Of a DNA stretch of 64,000 nucleotides, positions 1-11,350 are shown one piece after another. How positions within the stretch are numbered: position 1 is the first letter of the stretch; each line of letters begins with the position of its first letter. The notes under the pieces are model-generated. The model saw only the letters and a program-made list of their open reading frames with translations. It ran no database searches and had not been told where the DNA came from. The translations under genes were made by a program, and so were the position numbers. The stretch is from Gavia stellata (taxonomy: Eukaryota > Chordata > Aves > Gaviiformes > Gaviidae): positions 109,446,334 through 109,510,333 of the forward strand of contig NC_082595.1 of the NCBI RefSeq assembly GCF_030936135.1. The letters run 5' to 3'.

Positions 1-700
1 AACCTCAAGACCCTTCGTTCTCTCCAGGATACAGAGCTTTGGTCTCTCTGGGCAATGGACCAGTACTCTTGGTACTCGCTCCCATACCCAGTACTGTGGC
101 TTGAAGTTTGCTAGAGGACTGCACAATCATGCACACACACCATAGACAGATTGTTCGTACAAAAAAGGTAGAAACAAAGTTTACTAGGAATATAGGACAG
201 ATTATGGTGATCAAATATAGGGCATGGCCAGAGAAGCATATTGACCAGCAGCCTGCTTTCATGAGCTTGGGCCCTTTCACCCCTTGATTCTCTCTGTTCC
301 TCATGACCTCTTTCTCCATGACTCACCTTGATCTTTACCGTTCTGAAGCATCACATAGTTCCTATCAGTCCATGAACTCTCTTAATCAGGTCCACATCTT
401 CACCTTCATTCAATAGTTTCCCTTAGTTTGCATACCTTTACCCAGAGACTTTTTTCTGTTGAACCATATTTGTGGGTTTTGTATCAGAAACGACAGTTTA
501 GGAGCAGTGAATTCAGACAGAATTAGATGAGCTGTGATCTCACCTGATCACTTTTCCTCTCTTCACTGTTCGTTAATCTGAGTAGCCATCAGAAAGGTAG
601 ACTTACCATTGTCATTTCCTGGCGGGTCAAATGCAAATCACCTTGGCAAGGATGAAGCTGTTCTTGTGTTGTTAAAAGAGGAGGAAATTAAAATATTTTG
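1..700. other. No gene recognised
   Basis: I see no defensin exon, repeat family or promoter here. The open frames are short and have no splice context. Similarity to the upstream regions of the two later AvBD1-type copies becomes visible only near 700-800, which marks the approximate left edge of the tandem duplication unit. Confidence 0.6.
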
Positions 701-960
701 TATTATCCTGCACGTCACACACTACCCGCTTACTTAGTAAACTGAGAGGAAAGGAAGAGACAAATATTTTATTCTTTTATGGGACTGGTTGCTACTGATG
801 TCTACACCAACCAGTCTGCTTTGTCCATCCCTGGTAGTTCATGCTGAGCCACTGCAGTTCGCATGTCCGCTGTGCAGCGGTGTGTCACAAAATGTGTGGC
901 ATGAGGATAACGGTGAAGATCGCAACAAGGTGCAAGCCTGCCACCCCCAAGAAGATGGGT

Positions 961-1085
961 CACATTCTGATTGGCCAAGGGGAGATGTGTCAGCAGGAAT
1001 AAGCATGTGTTCCACCCACCAGCAGTGGTATAAAACCAGGTTGTTTTGGGCAAAGTGGTATTCCCTGACTGCAAGTGCATCTGGA
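961..1085 (+). promoter_or_regulatory. Promoter and start of non-coding exon 1 of AvBD1-type copy 1
   Basis: An inverted CCAAT box (ATTGG, 970-974) lies about 55 bp before a perfect TATA box (TATAAAA, 1029-1035). The same arrangement occurs at copies 2 and 3. Exon 1 would start about 30 bp after the TATA box. A CR1 element interrupts it at about 1086; the exon resumes at 1741 and ends at a good donor (CAG|GTAGGT) after 1796. Confidence 0.75.
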
Positions 1086-1740
1086 CTTGTATCAGAAATG
1101 GTGTGGCCAGCAGGAGCAGGGAGGTGATCATGCCTCTGTACTCGGCTCTGGTAAGGCCACACCTCGAATACTGTGTTCAGTTTTGGGCCCCTCACTACAA
1201 GAAGGACATTGAGGTGCTGGAGCGTGTCCAGAGAAGGGCGACGGAGCTGGTGAGGGGTCTGGAACACAAGTCTGATGAGGAGCGGCTGAGGGAGCTGGGG
1301 TTGTTCAGTCTGGAGAAGAGGAGGCTGAGGGGACACCTCATCGCTCTCTACAATGACCTGAAAGGGGGTTGCAGAGAGGTGGGTGTTGGTCTCTTCTCCC
1401 AAGTGACGAGTGACAGGACAAGAGGAAATGGCCTCAAGTTGTGCCAGGGGAGGTTCAGGCTGGATATTAGGAAAAAGTTCTTTTCTGAGAGAGTAGTGAA
1501 ACATTGGAATAGGCTGCCCAGGGAGGTGGTAGAGTCACCCTCCCTGGAGGTATTCAAGGAGCGTGTGGATGTGGCATTGTGGGATGTGGCTTGATGGGCA
1601 TGGTGCTGTGTGGTGTTGGGTGGGTTGGTTTTTGGTGTGTTGTTTTTTTTTTTTTTTTTTTTTTTTTTTTCCCCAGGTTGACTTGATGATCTTACAGGTC
1701 TTTTCCAACCTTAGTGATTCTGTGATTCTGTGATTCTGTG
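1086..1740 (+). mobile_element. CR1 LINE, 5'-truncated, inside exon 1 of copy 1
   Basis: This is the 3' part of a CR1 retrotransposon in sense orientation. The frame from about 1046 to 1594 reads the end of the CR1 reverse-transcriptase ORF (motifs such as [16 protein letters not shown] and [18 protein letters not shown]) and is followed by the CR1 3' UTR, an expanded T tract (about 1641-1670) and terminal ATTCTGTG repeats ending at 1740. Host sequence matching copies 2 and 3 stops just before it and resumes just after it, so the insertion happened after the gene copies separated. It is truncated and not mobile. Confidence 0.93.
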
Positions 1741-2851
1741 GACGCAAGCGATTCCTGTTGGGTTTGTTAGTGCTTGAACACCAAGACCTTCATCAGGTAG
1801 GTAACTGCGGGGTCTCTTTCTGGACAGCTGTCCATTGCACCTCTCTCTTCAGCTCCTGAAACTTTCTAAATGACAAACTGTTGGTAGTATCTATGCATAT
1901 CATGAGGCCATCTGAGCTTTCCAAGAAAGAACACTAATTGTCTGTATCAGTCAGCAATTATCTGAGCCCAGCATATGCTGAAAATGAAACTGGGTTTCCT
2001 GACTACAAGAGGGACTGGAAATGTGTCTTGAACCTTGAGGAAGGTCCCTGAGACCTCATGTTCTGGGGCACATGGGGACTGTCCTGGGCAAAGTAAGGAG
2101 ATGTTATTCAAGCAGCAGTACCGAGATTTTCCATCCTTTCAGGCTTACGTTAACTCAGAAGGTTGCTTTGTATTGACCATACTGGTCACCAGGGGCCTCC
2201 CTCACCAAGTGCTGGGCATCTCCAGGTACATGCATTTCCCTCAACTCCAGAACCTGGGTCAGTTCTTGACCCCGGTTTGACTCTTGGCATTGCGTTGAGT
2301 GTTGGCACGAGCACCTCCTGATATGCAAACCTTCTCTGCTTTGGCCCTTGGGTAAAGAGAGGTAGAAGCGTAAGACCAAATGCACTAGCAACGCATCTGG
2401 TCTGGTAACTACATTTGAAAGTCTACCTTGTCTCACCCTTGGCTCTGTTGCTCCAGAAATATATTTAGTTTTCCTTGAGAGATAAGTGTCAGATGCATAA
2501 GGCTTGAGGGAGTACAGCTTCCAAGGAAAAATATTCCATTTGCATTTTCCACATGTCTTTGAATGTTGTTTTGCTTAAAAGTGCAATAGTCAGGCATTAC
2601 TTCTCCCATGTGTCCTTTAACAAAATACAAATAGAAAAGTGAGAAGATGATGGAAAATCATCAGTTGGATTGCCTCACAGGTCAGCACTTCCCCAGCTGC
2701 TCCCAGGATATCCAAAAGGTGCATATCTGACAGACATCCTTGGGAACAGGCCACAGAAGACATCATCCTGTTACTTGAGATAACCCCTCTGCAATTTGGC
2801 GTATTACTGTGTGCTGTCCTCTCCAGGAGCTTTGGTGTCTCCCCTCTGCAG

Positions 2852-4820
2852 CCCTGTGAAGACCCGGGACAGGCGTCAGCCATGCGCATCCTGTACCTGC
2901 TCTTCCCCTTGTTCCTCTTGTTGGTCCAGGGTGCTGCAGGTGAGAGGGGAAGAGGGGAGATGGGGTGAGGTGTGAGTCCCCATCAGTGGGGTCCTCCATG
3001 TCCTGGGAAGTGACTGGCTTTATCGAGGACTAGGAGGGGAATGGTTTTGTGGTTGTCTTAGAGGTCCTGTGTGAAAAGCCATGCGATGGCATACATCTGG
3101 GTGCATTTATAGCTGTTACCATTTGCACTGGGTGCGGAAGAATCCAGCCTGAAGGAAGGGCTTGGCTTCTTCTGCAGCTTAGGGAGGGATTCAGCTCTGG
3201 GCTCTAACCCCTGTGATTTCCTCTGGGGGGGTGTCTCTGGATGAGCTACTATTGAAGTGACTCTAGGCGCAGCCTGCACAGACCATCCTAGCTGTCCAAA
3301 ATGTGGACACTTTGGGCAGAGTTGTCTGACCATGGTAGGTAGCACAGCCTGGGGACCCTTCAACATGTTTGGCTCTTAGACCTCCAAGCCACCCCAGTAC
3401 TGTCTGACCCAGCTGAGATCTTCTGGTGGACATGAACAATTTAGAGGGTGGCTGGAGGCCATGGCACAACCTTCTGCACACCAATGGCCAGAGACAGCTG
3501 GACACCAGGTCTTAACTTAGACCTCTCCAGGCTACACTGGCCATGCTGTCCAGTAGCATTAAACCTGAGTGTCCCAAAGCACTATTGCCCCGACCCATGA
3601 CCCCTGCAAGGGCTGGGCAAGGGCCTTCCATCAGAGGTCACGCAAAGGCAGGGCTAAGGCAGGACAGGGACTTGGGATGTAAGGAGTGCCCTGCTTGCCA
3701 GCTCTGCTGGTCCAGGCAGCGGTGGACACACAGCTGGGGAGCCAGCATGGCTCTTCCTTGACCTCATGCTGGTCCTTCTTAGTGACTGTTCTTGTGTGCA
3801 CCCACTTGAGAATGAAAGAGTGAGACACATCGCTATTGAAGACACGGCTATGGTGAGGTTGAAGATGAGCCCATATATTGGCCTGAAATGCATGGGGAGC
3901 ATTGTCTTTTCTGCAATCACACACTGCTCTCCCAGATTATTGTTTTAACTGTTTCTCTGTGCATGATCTTCCATGGCACCAGGAAACGTAGACCGATGCA
4001 GATGACAAAAGGGATTCTGCGTTTTGGGGGGCTGCCGTTTCCCCTATAAATTTGTGGGAGTTTGTTCAACATTCAGCCACTGCTGCAAACTGTAAGTTCT
4101 GGGAATCGTTTGCTCCTATTGATATAGTTACTGTTGTCTTTCAAGACAGCTCCTGGTCCACAGCTTAATGCATTCATGCTCAGAAGCAAAAGCCAGGAAA
4201 GAAGGGAAAAGTTCTTGTGGGTTTGGACCTGCCTGCTGTGGGGCTGAAGGAGCCCAAGGTCAGCCAGTGCCTCCCCACTCTCCTTCAGCCCCACGAGGCT
4301 TGCCCACTGTCAATACAAAAAGCTCAGGTGTGTTGTCCAAAGGAGAAGGCTGTCCCTTGAGTAGTGTGAGGCACAGGATCCTCCGCCTGATGTCTCTAAA
4401 GAGCCTTGGAGACAAGGCTGCCACCACTGAGGAGAGCACAGGTTCAAGCCAATTGAAATGACTGGAGATTACCTCTGTGAGGTTGAGTCTTATCACCCTG
4501 TATTTGCTTGTCATTGGAGGGGAGGTGGGAGAGAGCGGGAGGAAGGGAAGAGCAAGTTCCAAGAGGTGACATGCTTGTCTGCTTTCTTCATACAGAATCT
4601 GGGGTTGAGACCCTGACCTTTCCAAGCAGGACGTCCCCCTTGCTTCTGGCTCCTGGAACCATCTCCCGATGTCCTCTCCCCTCCCTGCCTCTGCCGTCCC
4701 CAGACGGTGTGACAGCGGAAGCACTGCTCCTGCTGGTGCCCGGGCGCTTGTGGGCTGGAGACATCCCATCACGGGCCTGGTGTTGTTGGGGCAGGGGCTG
4801 CTTTTCCTGGCTTGAATAAA
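2852..4820 (+). pseudogene. Beta-defensin pseudogene, AvBD1-type copy 1
   Basis: Exon 2 (2852-2939) is intact and encodes the signal peptide MRILYLLFPLFLLLVQGAAG, starting at 2882. The mature-peptide exon (about 3965-4091) keeps six codons for cysteine in the beta-defensin spacing (6-4-9-5, CC). However, its acceptor reads AT instead of AG at 3963-3964, and an in-frame TGA stands at 4003-4005, right after the first cysteine and arginine. The last exon (from 4596) would give an ending CCKLIWG, stop at 4606-4608, and an AATAAA signal is at 4815-4820. A CR1 also splits exon 1. A functional peptide is very unlikely. A sequencing error or segregating null allele is the alternative, but three independent lesions favour a fixed pseudogene. 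Confidence 0.88.
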
Positions 4821-4829
4821 GACGAGCAG

Positions 4830-7090
4830 TTTGGCATTGCAGCGGGTGGGATGTGTGGTTGCTTCCTTGAGACAGAGGGTGTGCCGCGCCTGCTCGCTCT
4901 GGGGGTGGCGGTGAGTTGGTGGCAGGAGAAGTGCCTGGGGATGCTGGGGGTCACCACCATGGCTGTCCCTGGGGATGCTCTTGCCTGGCAGCGGTGTGGG
5001 GACACGGAGCCTGACAGTCCCTGGTGGGCCAGGGTGTTTGCTGTGGGTGTGATGGAGCTGCTCTGCTCCCTCCTGCGGAGACGGATCCCTGTCCTGCTTT
5101 TCATAGCGCCAGACTTCTTTCTTTTTCCAGGACCCTACTTCCATGTCAGTCTCTTTTTGTGGTGGGTAACAGTCCTTTCTTGTGATGAGCGCTCAGCCCA
5201 AGTGATGATGGGTTCAAGGGAGGAACCATCCTGCTGCTCGGTGGGAAAGGAGTCTGTCTCCTTGCATGCTATGCAGGAGATGCATGTGCCCAAACGGACC
5301 AGGACATTGGTCAGACTGGAAGGGTCAGACTGCACATTTGTGTTTGTCTATTTATCCGTGCACACACTGTAAATTCGCTCTCAGTCTCGTTATTGGCTGG
5401 GCAAATACGGGACTAGTCGGAGCCCAGGAAGGGCCCCTGCACTCTCTGCAGATGCAGCTGGGCTGCCAGCAGTCTTGGTGGGAGGTGCTGGAGGATGCCG
5501 GGTCACTGCAGCCCCAGCAGCAGCTCCCAGGCTATGCAGCACAATAATGTCAGCCCAGGAGTGTCCCCATGTCCCTGGGCTGCATATTCTTCCCTTTCTT
5601 CAACAGCCAAGGGAAATTTTCCAATGGAAAACAGGGTGATGTTTATGGCACTGGGATGGGATGCTCAGCACCATCCCGCAGCAGCCTTTGGGAGAGGCTC
5701 CCCAACATGTCTGCTGGCTCCCTCCTGGCCAAAGGGAGGACTCTGAGGGTGGAAGTAGGATCTGCCTTCCTCCCTCCTCCTCCTCTCCAGCAGGGCTGCT
5801 TTGCCCCGTGCTGCTGACTTGGGCCAGGAGGTACAGAGATGGTGGGAAAACCTCACCCCTGGAGGGCAAGAGCTTTGTTACAAGGTCCCAACTCCGGTCT
5901 CAGCTGCAGAACCTGAAGCAGGAGCCTTTCCTTAAAGATATGAGACCCCAGGGAGGATGCTACAGCAACCAGGAGAAGTCACGCGTGACTCATAATCTCA
6001 ATGGGGAAAAAATAAATATCTGTACCAAAAAGTTTGGCTTCTGTCTTCTTTCATCTGCATTATGTCTATAGGGAAACCTCATTATCTACTGGGCAGCTTC
6101 ACTGTAGTATCTGATAAATCCTCCGTTTTTCCATATGCCTAATTCATTCATATCTTACCTGCTGCTCCCTGGAGCATCAGGAGGAGGAGAGCACGGAGAC
6201 AGGCTGGAGTCACTGGTACCTCAAAACATCCAGCCCAAAATCTCCTTTTCCTGCTTTTTGCCCTGCCAGAGAAGAGTCGTCATCGCTTTCCTCTTCTGAC
6301 ACCCCTCAGAAGGATTCCCAGGCCTCTAGCCCTGGGTCTCGTGTCATCCCACCTTGTGTAAGGGCCGTTTGGTGCTGTGGCTTGCTGGACAACTCTTGGG
6401 ACAAACATGTACACACGCACTGCATCCCTGCTCATTAGAAACCAGCACCAAACAGCTGCTGTACCACAAAGTGGAACTTTCTCTGCTTCTCTTCAGGAAG
6501 CTCTCTCAGTAAAACACAAGATCAGTCCTATGGCCAGGTGGGCCTTCTGCTTCTGCTAAGCATGCAGAAGCCATCTTCCACCTTTTTCATGACTGTTATC
6601 TTGCCACAGTGACTTCACATCCCAATGGTGTGCGAGGAGAAAAGGCTGAGAGGTCAGGCTCTACTACTAAAATCCCCAGAAGGTAACCCCTTGGGGTTAG
6701 AGGGACCACATTGCTCTTCCAAACACCTTGAGAGGCAGTTGCCAAGTCAGGCATGCAGCACAGCACCCTCCTGCCTGGCAAGGACTGCCACTTCTCCCGA
6801 TTGCGTGAATGGCATCAAGCGTATTGCCTTCACAAGCGATGGCTACATCCATCTTATATTTCTTCACCTTGGATGGCTTTAGGAGGAGATGAAGATTTGT
6901 AGATCACCTGGTTTACAGACCTTAATGTGTATCCTTGTGTTATTCTCACTTTATCTGAATAATCACTAGAGAGATAATGTCGTGCTTATCACCTTTGACA
7001 TGGCAGGTGCACAGACATCTTTTCCCAGAAGCAGGTGATCTTGCAGCGTCTAGAGGTGGGAGGGTTTTCAATATTCCACATGTTCTTGCA
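4830..7090. other. Spacer between copies 1 and 2
   Basis: The first 270 bp or so after the poly(A) site of copy 1 closely match the downstream flank of copy 2 (about 10160-10430). The match stops abruptly near 5090, giving one edge of the duplicated unit. The rest shows no gene, CR1 or promoter that I can recognise. Long open frames on both strands here and at the matching place downstream of copy 2 are similar only because the DNA is duplicated. Confidence 0.55.
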
Positions 7091-7385
7091 CATCACACGC
7101 TAGCTGATTATTCAGACAGATGAGAAGAGACAAAGAAGGACTCCCTTCTTCTGGGACTGGGCTGGTGCTGGTGTCTGCCCCAACCAGTTACTTTGCCCTT
7201 CCCAAAGATTTTTCAGCAGACACCACAGCCTGTGCCCGCTGTGCAGTGGGGTGTTGCAAGATGAATTGCATGAGGATAACGGTGAAGGTTGCAACAGCCC
7301 CCAGGAGGCACCTCAGCCTCTCCCGTTGCCACAGGGAGGGACGAGGCGCAACCCCATCACCCCCATGCAGATGGGTCACTTTCTG

Positions 7386-7574
7386 ATTGGCCAAGGGGAG
7401 ACATGGCTTGTGGGAATAAGTGCATGTTCCACCCACTGGAAAGAGTGTAAAAACAGGGTGTTTTGGGCAAAGTGATACTCCCTGATCCTAACACTTCTGG
7501 GCGCAAGTGTTTCCTGGTCGGATTGTTACAGCCTGTTGCTGCCTTGGTGCGCTCTGAACCAAGACCTTCATCAG
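7386..7574 (+). promoter_or_regulatory. Promoter and non-coding exon 1 of AvBD1 (copy 2)
   Basis: The inverted CCAAT box is at 7386-7390. At the TATA position the sequence is TGTAAAAA (about 7446-7453), weaker than TATAAAA in copies 1 and 3. The non-coding exon ends at 7574 with donor CAG|GTAGGT. It is uninterrupted, unlike copy 1. The next exon starts about 1.26 kb downstream. Confidence 0.75.
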
Positions 7575-8860
7575 GTAGGTGACTGCGGAGTCTCTTCCAG
7601 GCTGGCCACCCATTCATCCTCTCTGTGCAAATCCATCTTCCTGGGACCATCTAAAAGACAAACTGTTGGAAGTGTCTGAATGTAAACAAGCATCAGAGCC
7701 ACCTGGGAAAGAGAATAAAAAACTTCATATGAGTCTTAAGAGCCCAGAACATGTGGAAGCTGGAACCAGATTTTCCTAACTACAGGAAAGACAGGAAAGG
7801 TGCCTTGATGCTGGAGGAGGGACCCCAGGATCTTCTGTTCTGGGGGAACGGGGACTTCCCTCAGCAAAGTAAGGAGATACTTTTTGCACAGCAGTACGGA
7901 GATTTTCCGTCCTCTCAGGCTTTCAGTTAACCCAAAAGGTTGATTTGTGTTTCCATTTCTGGCCACCAAGACACTTCCCTGCCTTCTTGCTCCTCCCTGG
8001 ATCGGTGCTGCACGGGGCAGGGGCAGTAAGTGCGGGGCTGGGGAGTGTCTTTGCTGGGCAGCCTGGGAATGGTCTTGAGTTGAGGAAGGGCCCTCCCAAG
8101 CCGAGCTGGGAGGACTTTCCTGAGCTGAGGGAAGCAGGGGTGATTGGGCAGGGTGTTTTGGACAGCCAGCTTTGGGCTGGCTGAGGTGATGGAGAGCACT
8201 GCCTAACCCTTCATGTAGCATGGCATCTCCAGGTACATGCATTTCCCTAAATTCTTGACCCTGGTTTGGCTATTGGCATGGCACTGAGTGTTGGCACAAG
8301 CATCTCCTGATCTGCAAACCTTCTCTGCTCTGGCATTTGATTAAGAAGAGGCAGAAGGGAGAGAGCAAATGCCCTAGTGGTAATTATCCTGGTCTACTGA
8401 CTGTGCTGGGAAGTGTATCTTTTGTCACCCCTTGATCCTCTCTCTCTGGAAAATTCTGCTCAGGGAACAAACACATGCCCTGCAAAAATTCTGAGGGACT
8501 GTAACTTGTAAAATAATTTTTCTTTCCTTATAACCTGAGTTTCAGTGGATGTTGTTTTGAGTAAAATGGTAACAACTAGGCATGAATCCTCCAGACTGTG
8601 TTTTGAGGAAAATGTCAGAAAAACCTGTGAAGAAGACAATGAAATAAACTCCAGATTGTCCAACAGGTTAGTGCTTCCCGAAATGCTCCCAGGATACCTG
8701 TGAAGTTGCAATGTTAAGAATCATTATTATCTCTTTTTGTTGGAGAACACACTTCTGCTTTTTGGCTCACCATGTGTGCCCAGTCTTGTTCATGTCCTTT
8801 CTTTGTTGTCTTGATGTGTCCCCTCTGCAGCCCCGTGAAGACCCGGGACAGGCGTCAGCC

Positions 8861-9945
8861 ATGCGCATCCTGTACCTGCTCTTCCCCTTGTTCCTCCTGT
8901 TGGTCCAGGGTGCTGCAGGTGAGAGGGGAAGAGGGGAGATGGGGTGAGGTGTGAGTCCCCATCAGTGGGGTCCTCCATGTCCTGGGAAATGACCAGCTTT
9001 GTCAGATATGTGTAACGTCTGGGAGGGATTGTCTCTGATGAATGGCTGGGCAGCGGAGGAGTCTGCATGGCTCTTCCTGGGCCTCGCATGGGTCTTTCCC
9101 TATGACTTTCCCCACGTGCACACATGCTGCTGCAAAAAAGACAACCTCCTGCTGGGGAGGTAAAGATGTTGGGTTTGGTGCTCGGTGCATGTAGGCGACT
9201 GAGATCCAGGTGCAGCATCAGCCCTTCTGGAACCACACACATTCGTTACAGTTGTCCCCTACTCACTTTCTTCGACCTCTTTCACTGTGCAGGATCCTCC
9301 CTGGCTCCAGGAAATAAGGCAGAATGTCATCGAGAGAACGGCTTCTGTGGATTTCTGAAGTGCTCTTTCCCTTTTATCGTCAGTGGAAAATGTTCAAGGT
9401 TTTTCTTTTGCTGCAAAAAGTAAGTTTTGGAATTAGAAGTGCTACTGTGATGGCAGAAAAGAGTTGCTGTTGTGTTTAAGGGCCCATGGGTAGCTAACAG
9501 CTCAGTGCTATACATGCTCCACAGCAGAGGCTGGGGGAGGAAAGGAAAGGTGCTTGGACCTGCCCTGAGAGGGGCTGAAGGAGCCCAATGTCAGCCAGCG
9601 CCTGCCCACTCCCCTTCAGTCCCATGAGAATCATTCAGGCTTTGCAGAGGGCTCTCCTAAGCGACTAAGGAGTGAAGAATTCACTGTCCTTGGACAGCAC
9701 CGAGGACACAATCCTGGTTTTGCTGCATCTGCATAGACTTGGAGTCAGAGCTGCCAACACCAAGATAACACGGGTCCAAACTGTCTGCAGTGAGGACTGA
9801 ACCTCACCCCCACTGAGCCTGATTCTCTCGCACCATAGACTTGCTTGTCATTGGAGGGGAGGTGGGAAAGAGCGGGAAGAAGGGAAGAGCAAGTTCCAAG
9901 AGGTGACATGCTTGTCTGCTTTCTTCATACAGAATCTGGGGTTGA
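8861..9945 (+). CDS. AvBD1: Avian beta-defensin 1 (AvBD1), three coding exons
   Basis: A secreted cationic antimicrobial peptide that acts on microbial membranes. Coding exons are 8861-8918 (signal peptide, identical at protein level to copy 1), 9293-9419 and 9933-9945; the transcript exon around the ATG starts at 8831. Splice sites are TGCAG|GATCC, AAAAA|GTAAGT and ATACAG|AATCTGG. The product is 65 aa, the same length as chicken AvBD1 as I remember it. The mature part has cysteines spaced 6-4-9-5-CC and ends CCKKIWG, very close to the AvBD1 ending CCKRIWG. Lys and Arg outnumber acidic residues. It is the only one of the three tandem copies with both an intact frame and the AvBD1-type ending. 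The TATA box is degenerate. Assignment to AvBD1 rather than another member of the AvBD1/3 group rests on the ending and length. Confidence 0.9.
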
Positions 9946-10151
9946 GACCCTGATCTTTCCGAGCAGGACATCCCTCTTGCTTCTGGCTCCTGGAACCACC
10001 TCCCGATGTCCTCTCCCCTCCCTGCCTCTGCCGTCCCCAGGCGGTGTGACAGCGGGAGCGTTGCTCCTGCTGGTGCCCGGGCGCTTGTGGGCTGGAGACA
10101 TCCCATCATGGGCCTGGTGTTGTTGGGGCAGGGGCTGCTTTTCCCGGCTTG

Positions 10152-10157
10152 AATAAA
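10152..10157 (+). terminator. Poly(A) signal of AvBD1 (copy 2)
   Basis: AATAAA follows about 210 bp of 3' UTR after the stop codon. The same signal and surrounding bases occur at 4815-4820 (copy 1) and 15092-15097 (copy 3). Confidence 0.8.
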
Positions 10158-10424
10158 GACGAGCAGTTTGGCATTGCAATAGGTGGGACGTGTGGTTGCT
10201 TCCTTGAGACAGAGGGTGTGCCGCGCCTGCTCGCTCTGGGGGTGGCGGTGAGTTGGTGGCAGGAGAAGTGCCTGGGGATGCTGGGGGTCACCACCATGGC
10301 TGTCCCTGGGGATGCTCTTGCCTGGCAGCGGTGTGGGGACACAGAGCCCGGCAGTCCCTGGTGGGCCAGGGTGTTTGCTGTGGGTGTGATGGAGCTGCTC
10401 TGCTCCCTCCTGGGGAGCAGGAGC

Positions 10425-11040
10425 CCTGTCCTGGTCCTGTTGGTCATGGGTGTCCCTTGTCCTTGGCAGCCACGGCTTCATGTGCAGGGCTGTGCTGGGT
10501 GGTGTGTCCTTGGGAAGGCATGGTCAGGGATTGACCACCCAACCCATCCCAGAGGCCCCAGAGGTCCCACCACACAGTGGTGTGGGGACCTCCATCTCCC
10601 TCCTCTGCAGTGGGGCTGAGCATTGCAGAGCAGTCCCCAGTCAGCTCCCTCCGTGCTGCCAGCCCCACAGCACCAGCACCTCTACCAGCCTCACAGCCTC
10701 TGTCCCTGCCGCATCCCTTCTGGACGGGCCTGATCCCACAGACAGCCCCCAAGGAGATCTTTACAGGCCTTGAAGGGAAGTCGGTCTCCCAGCCTGGCTG
10801 TCCAGCTCCTCCTCAAGGTGACCTCTCCCATGGGTCCCATGGTCCACAATCTGGAAATGTCCAGCAGTGTATTCCAGCAGGGAGAAAGCAGGGTGTCTTC
10901 TCCTCCCTGCCTGCCTCAGACAAACTGGGATTGCAACGCTGCTCTTCATCAACAGCCATTGACCTCAACCTTTCTGCAAGTGCAGACCTCCACCCTCTGT
11001 AGTTAAATACACGTGTGTGTCCATGCACACGTGAGTATAT
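10425..11040 (+). repeat. Inverted repeat arm A
   Basis: This block downstream of copy 2 is matched in reverse orientation at about 17036-17590. Shared landmarks in order are CCCTGTCCTGGTCCT, the TGGCAGCCAC stretch, CAGCCTGGCTGTCCAGCTCC with the following AAGGTGAC, and a GT-rich end near 11010-11030. About 100 bp of it is also repeated directly at about 11250-11350. It has no convincing coding content. Confidence 0.75.
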
Positions 11041-11249
11041 CAGCAACTAGTGACCCTGGCTGTTTTACTGAATTCTTTCCATTCCAAGGAGGCAGTTCAC
11101 CCTCAGCACTCCATCCTTGGCTTCCCCACCTTCTGTTTCCCTGCTGGGTGTGCAGCCCTTCCCAGAGCCACGGGGCTGACTCCCACATTTGCTCCCAGCG
11201 CATCTCTGCCCTGGTCCTGAAGCTGAAGGTCCCTGCTAGAGTCAGAGTA

Positions 11250-11350
11250 GCCCAGTGTGTCCAGCTCCTCCTGAAGGTGACCTCTCCAATGGGTCCCACG
11301 GACCACAACCTGGAAATGTCCAGAATTGTAGTCCAGCAGGGAGAAAGCAG
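11250..11350 (+). repeat. Direct repeat of part of arm A
   Basis: The stretch with GTCCAGCTCCTCCTGAAGG and the following GGGTCCCA...CCACAA.CTGGAAATGTCCAG matches about 10795-10895 with few changes. The remaining spacer to about 11940 shows no gene. Confidence 0.7.

Noticed and set aside
1046-1594. 182-codon + frame
   Set aside because: This is the C-terminal end of the CR1 reverse-transcriptase ORF, not a host gene.
4260-5144. 294-codon minus-strand open frame, with a 225-codon counterpart at 9804-10481
   Set aside because: Both lie antisense to the 3' exon and flank of the duplicated AvBD1-type genes. Their similarity is explained by the DNA duplication; the composition is low-complexity Pro/His/Ser, and no domain or splice support is seen.
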